Shown here one piece after another: positions 4,699 through 5,660 of a stretch of DNA of 5,660 nt. This DNA comes from Acidobacteriota bacterium. GTDB taxonomy: Bacteria; Acidobacteriota; Vicinamibacteria; Vicinamibacterales; CAVVIG01. The translations under genes were made by a program, and so were the position numbers. The notes below the pieces were generated by a model. The model was given only the letters and a program-made list of their open reading frames with translations. It was not told the DNA's origin and did no database searches. How positions within the stretch are numbered: position 1 is the stretch's first letter; every line of letters starts with the position of its first letter. Location: NCBI GenBank assembly GCA_016195295.1, contig JACPZV010000185.1, forward strand, positions 1 to 5,660, in the 5' to 3' direction.

Positions 4699-5660
4699 AT
4701 GATCCGTCGCGTACTCATACTCGTGTTTGCCGGTCTCGTCGCCGCGGACCCGACGCTCGCGCAGCAGAATCACATCGACACCGTGACGCCGTCTGCGCCG
4801 GAGCTAGCCGGCTACGGCATCTACACGATCGGGGTGCGCACGATCCAGGTGACCGACAAGAACCGGCCCGACATCCTGAATACAAAGGAAGGCGGTCCGA
4901 CCGCTCGCTACGACCGCACGCTGACCGTCGAAGTTTGGTATCCGGCGACGCTGGCCGCGGGACAGCAACCGGGCGGCGAGTACCGCGCGATCACGCGCGA
5001 CCCGGCGATCACCGCGACGCTCTACGGCAAAGCCGTCCGTGACGCGGCGCCCGTGAAGAATGTCACGAAGGACGGCGCCTTTCCGCTCGTGATCATTTCC
5101 CACGGCTATCCGGGCAATCGCTACCTGCTGAGCCATCTTGGCGAAAACCTCGCGAGCAAGGGCTTCATCACGGCCTCGATCGACCACAAGGACAGCACCT
5201 ACGACGACCAGAAGGCGTTTGCCAGCACGCTCTACAACCGCGCGTTCGATCAACTGTTCGTGCTCAACGAGATGGATCGTCTGGGCAAAGCGAATTCCGG
5301 CAGCTTCCTCGCGGGCATAGTCGACGCGAGCCACGCGGGCCTCGTCGGTTACTCGATGGGCGGCTACGGCGTCGTCAACGCGATCGGCGGCGGCTACAGC
5401 AAGGCCAGCGAGACCATTAGCGGCGCGCCGCCGAACAAGCTGCTCGCCGCGCGCGGCGCCGCCAATCTCGAGTATCAGCAGTCGATCGATCCGCGCATCA
5501 AGGCGGCCATCGCGATCGCGCCATGGGGGATGGCCGGCGGATTCTGGGACGCGGAAGGTTTGAAGGGTATCAAGACGCCGGTCTTGTTCGTCGCCGGCAG
5601 CATGGACGATGTCGCTGGATACGAGAAAGGCACGAAAGCGATCTATCAGGCCGCCGTGAA
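4699..5660 (+). CDS. Exported alpha/beta hydrolase (dienelactone hydrolase/PAF-acetylhydrolase-like), 3' end outside window
   Basis: The first 320 residues are visible and the frame is open to the window edge. A Sec signal peptide (M-I-R-R, hydrophobic 5-16, likely cut after A21 in T-L-A/Q-Q) indicates periplasmic or secreted location. The alpha/beta-hydrolase core follows. V-E-V-W-Y-P (77-82) begins the domain, S-H-G-Y-P (134-138) is the oxyanion-hole strand-turn, and G-Y-S-M-G-G (217-222) is the nucleophile elbow with S219. F-V-A-G-S-M-D-D (297-304) carries the probable catalytic acid, D303 or D304. The catalytic histidine should lie just beyond the window. The long N-terminal part with a substituted-ester-like pattern resembles secreted PAF-acetylhydrolase-type or chlorogenate/cutinase-like esterases, but the substrate cannot be deduced. 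The gene is 104 bases downstream of the TrmO-like gene and may have its own promoter, which I could not identify. Confidence 0.82.
   Translation, partial: MIRRVLILVFAGLVAADPTLAQQNHIDTVTPSAPELAGYGIYTIGVRTIQVTDKNRPDILNTKEGGPTARYDRTLTVEVWYPATLAAGQQPGGEYRAITRDPAITATLYGKAVRDAAPVKNVTKDGAFPLVIISHGYPGNRYLLSHLGENLASKGFITASIDHKDSTYDDQKAFASTLYNRAFDQLFVLNEMDRLGKANSGSFLAGIVDASHAGLVGYSMGGYGVVNAIGGGYSKASETISGAPPNKLLAARGAANLEYQQSIDPRIKAAIAIAPWGMAGGFWDAEGLKGIKTPVLFVAGSMDDVAGYEKGTKAIYQAAV

Noticed and set aside
1..5660. CRISPR array, tRNA or rRNA genes, toxin-antitoxin pair or a new defence system
   Set aside because: No regularly spaced repeats, cloverleaf-like segments, rRNA-like stretches or effector pairs were seen on either strand. 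The gene set is metabolic and housekeeping-like.

Overview
All genes seen in this 5.66 kb window lie on the + strand. The DNA is GC-rich and bacterial. Two proteins carry Sec-type signal peptides ending at small-X-Ala sites, which suggests a Gram-negative-type soil or environmental bacterium. One broken gene resembles a family I associate with Acidobacteriota (Vicinamibacteria-like lineages). That placement is from memory and is only moderately supported.

Layout. (1) Bases 2-100 hold the last 32 codons of what looks like a transposase, so the left edge is the 3' end of an insertion sequence or its remnant. (2) Bases 201-2161 hold two intact, translationally coupled genes: a fold-type I (class V) PLP-dependent enzyme and a YfcE/MJ0936-type metallophosphoesterase, overlapping by four bases (GTGA). 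(3) Bases 2130-2653 are a scar. A pentapeptide-repeat gene starts inside the end of the phosphoesterase gene and runs, out of frame, into a DinB-family gene that has lost its N-terminus. (4) Bases 2681-3523 encode an exported relative of methylthioadenosine/S-adenosylhomocysteine nucleosidase. (5) Bases 3538-4094 are a second broken gene: a membrane-anchored protein whose N-terminal part and last 24 codons are in different frames, apparently with the middle deleted. (6) Bases 4124-4594 encode a compact TrmO/TsaA-like SAM-dependent methyltransferase. (7) From 4699 to the window edge runs an exported alpha/beta hydrolase cut off by the end of the window.

The first pair probably forms an operon. 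The later genes are closely spaced (27, 14, 29 and 104 bases) and could be co-transcribed, but their functions do not form a recognisable pathway. The most notable signal is two gene-internal deletion junctions with frameshifts within about 1.7 kb, downstream of a transposase remnant. Either this is a decaying accessory region or the assembly is at fault at those points. I see no CRISPR array, tRNA, rRNA, toxin-antitoxin pair or convincing new defence or metabolic system.
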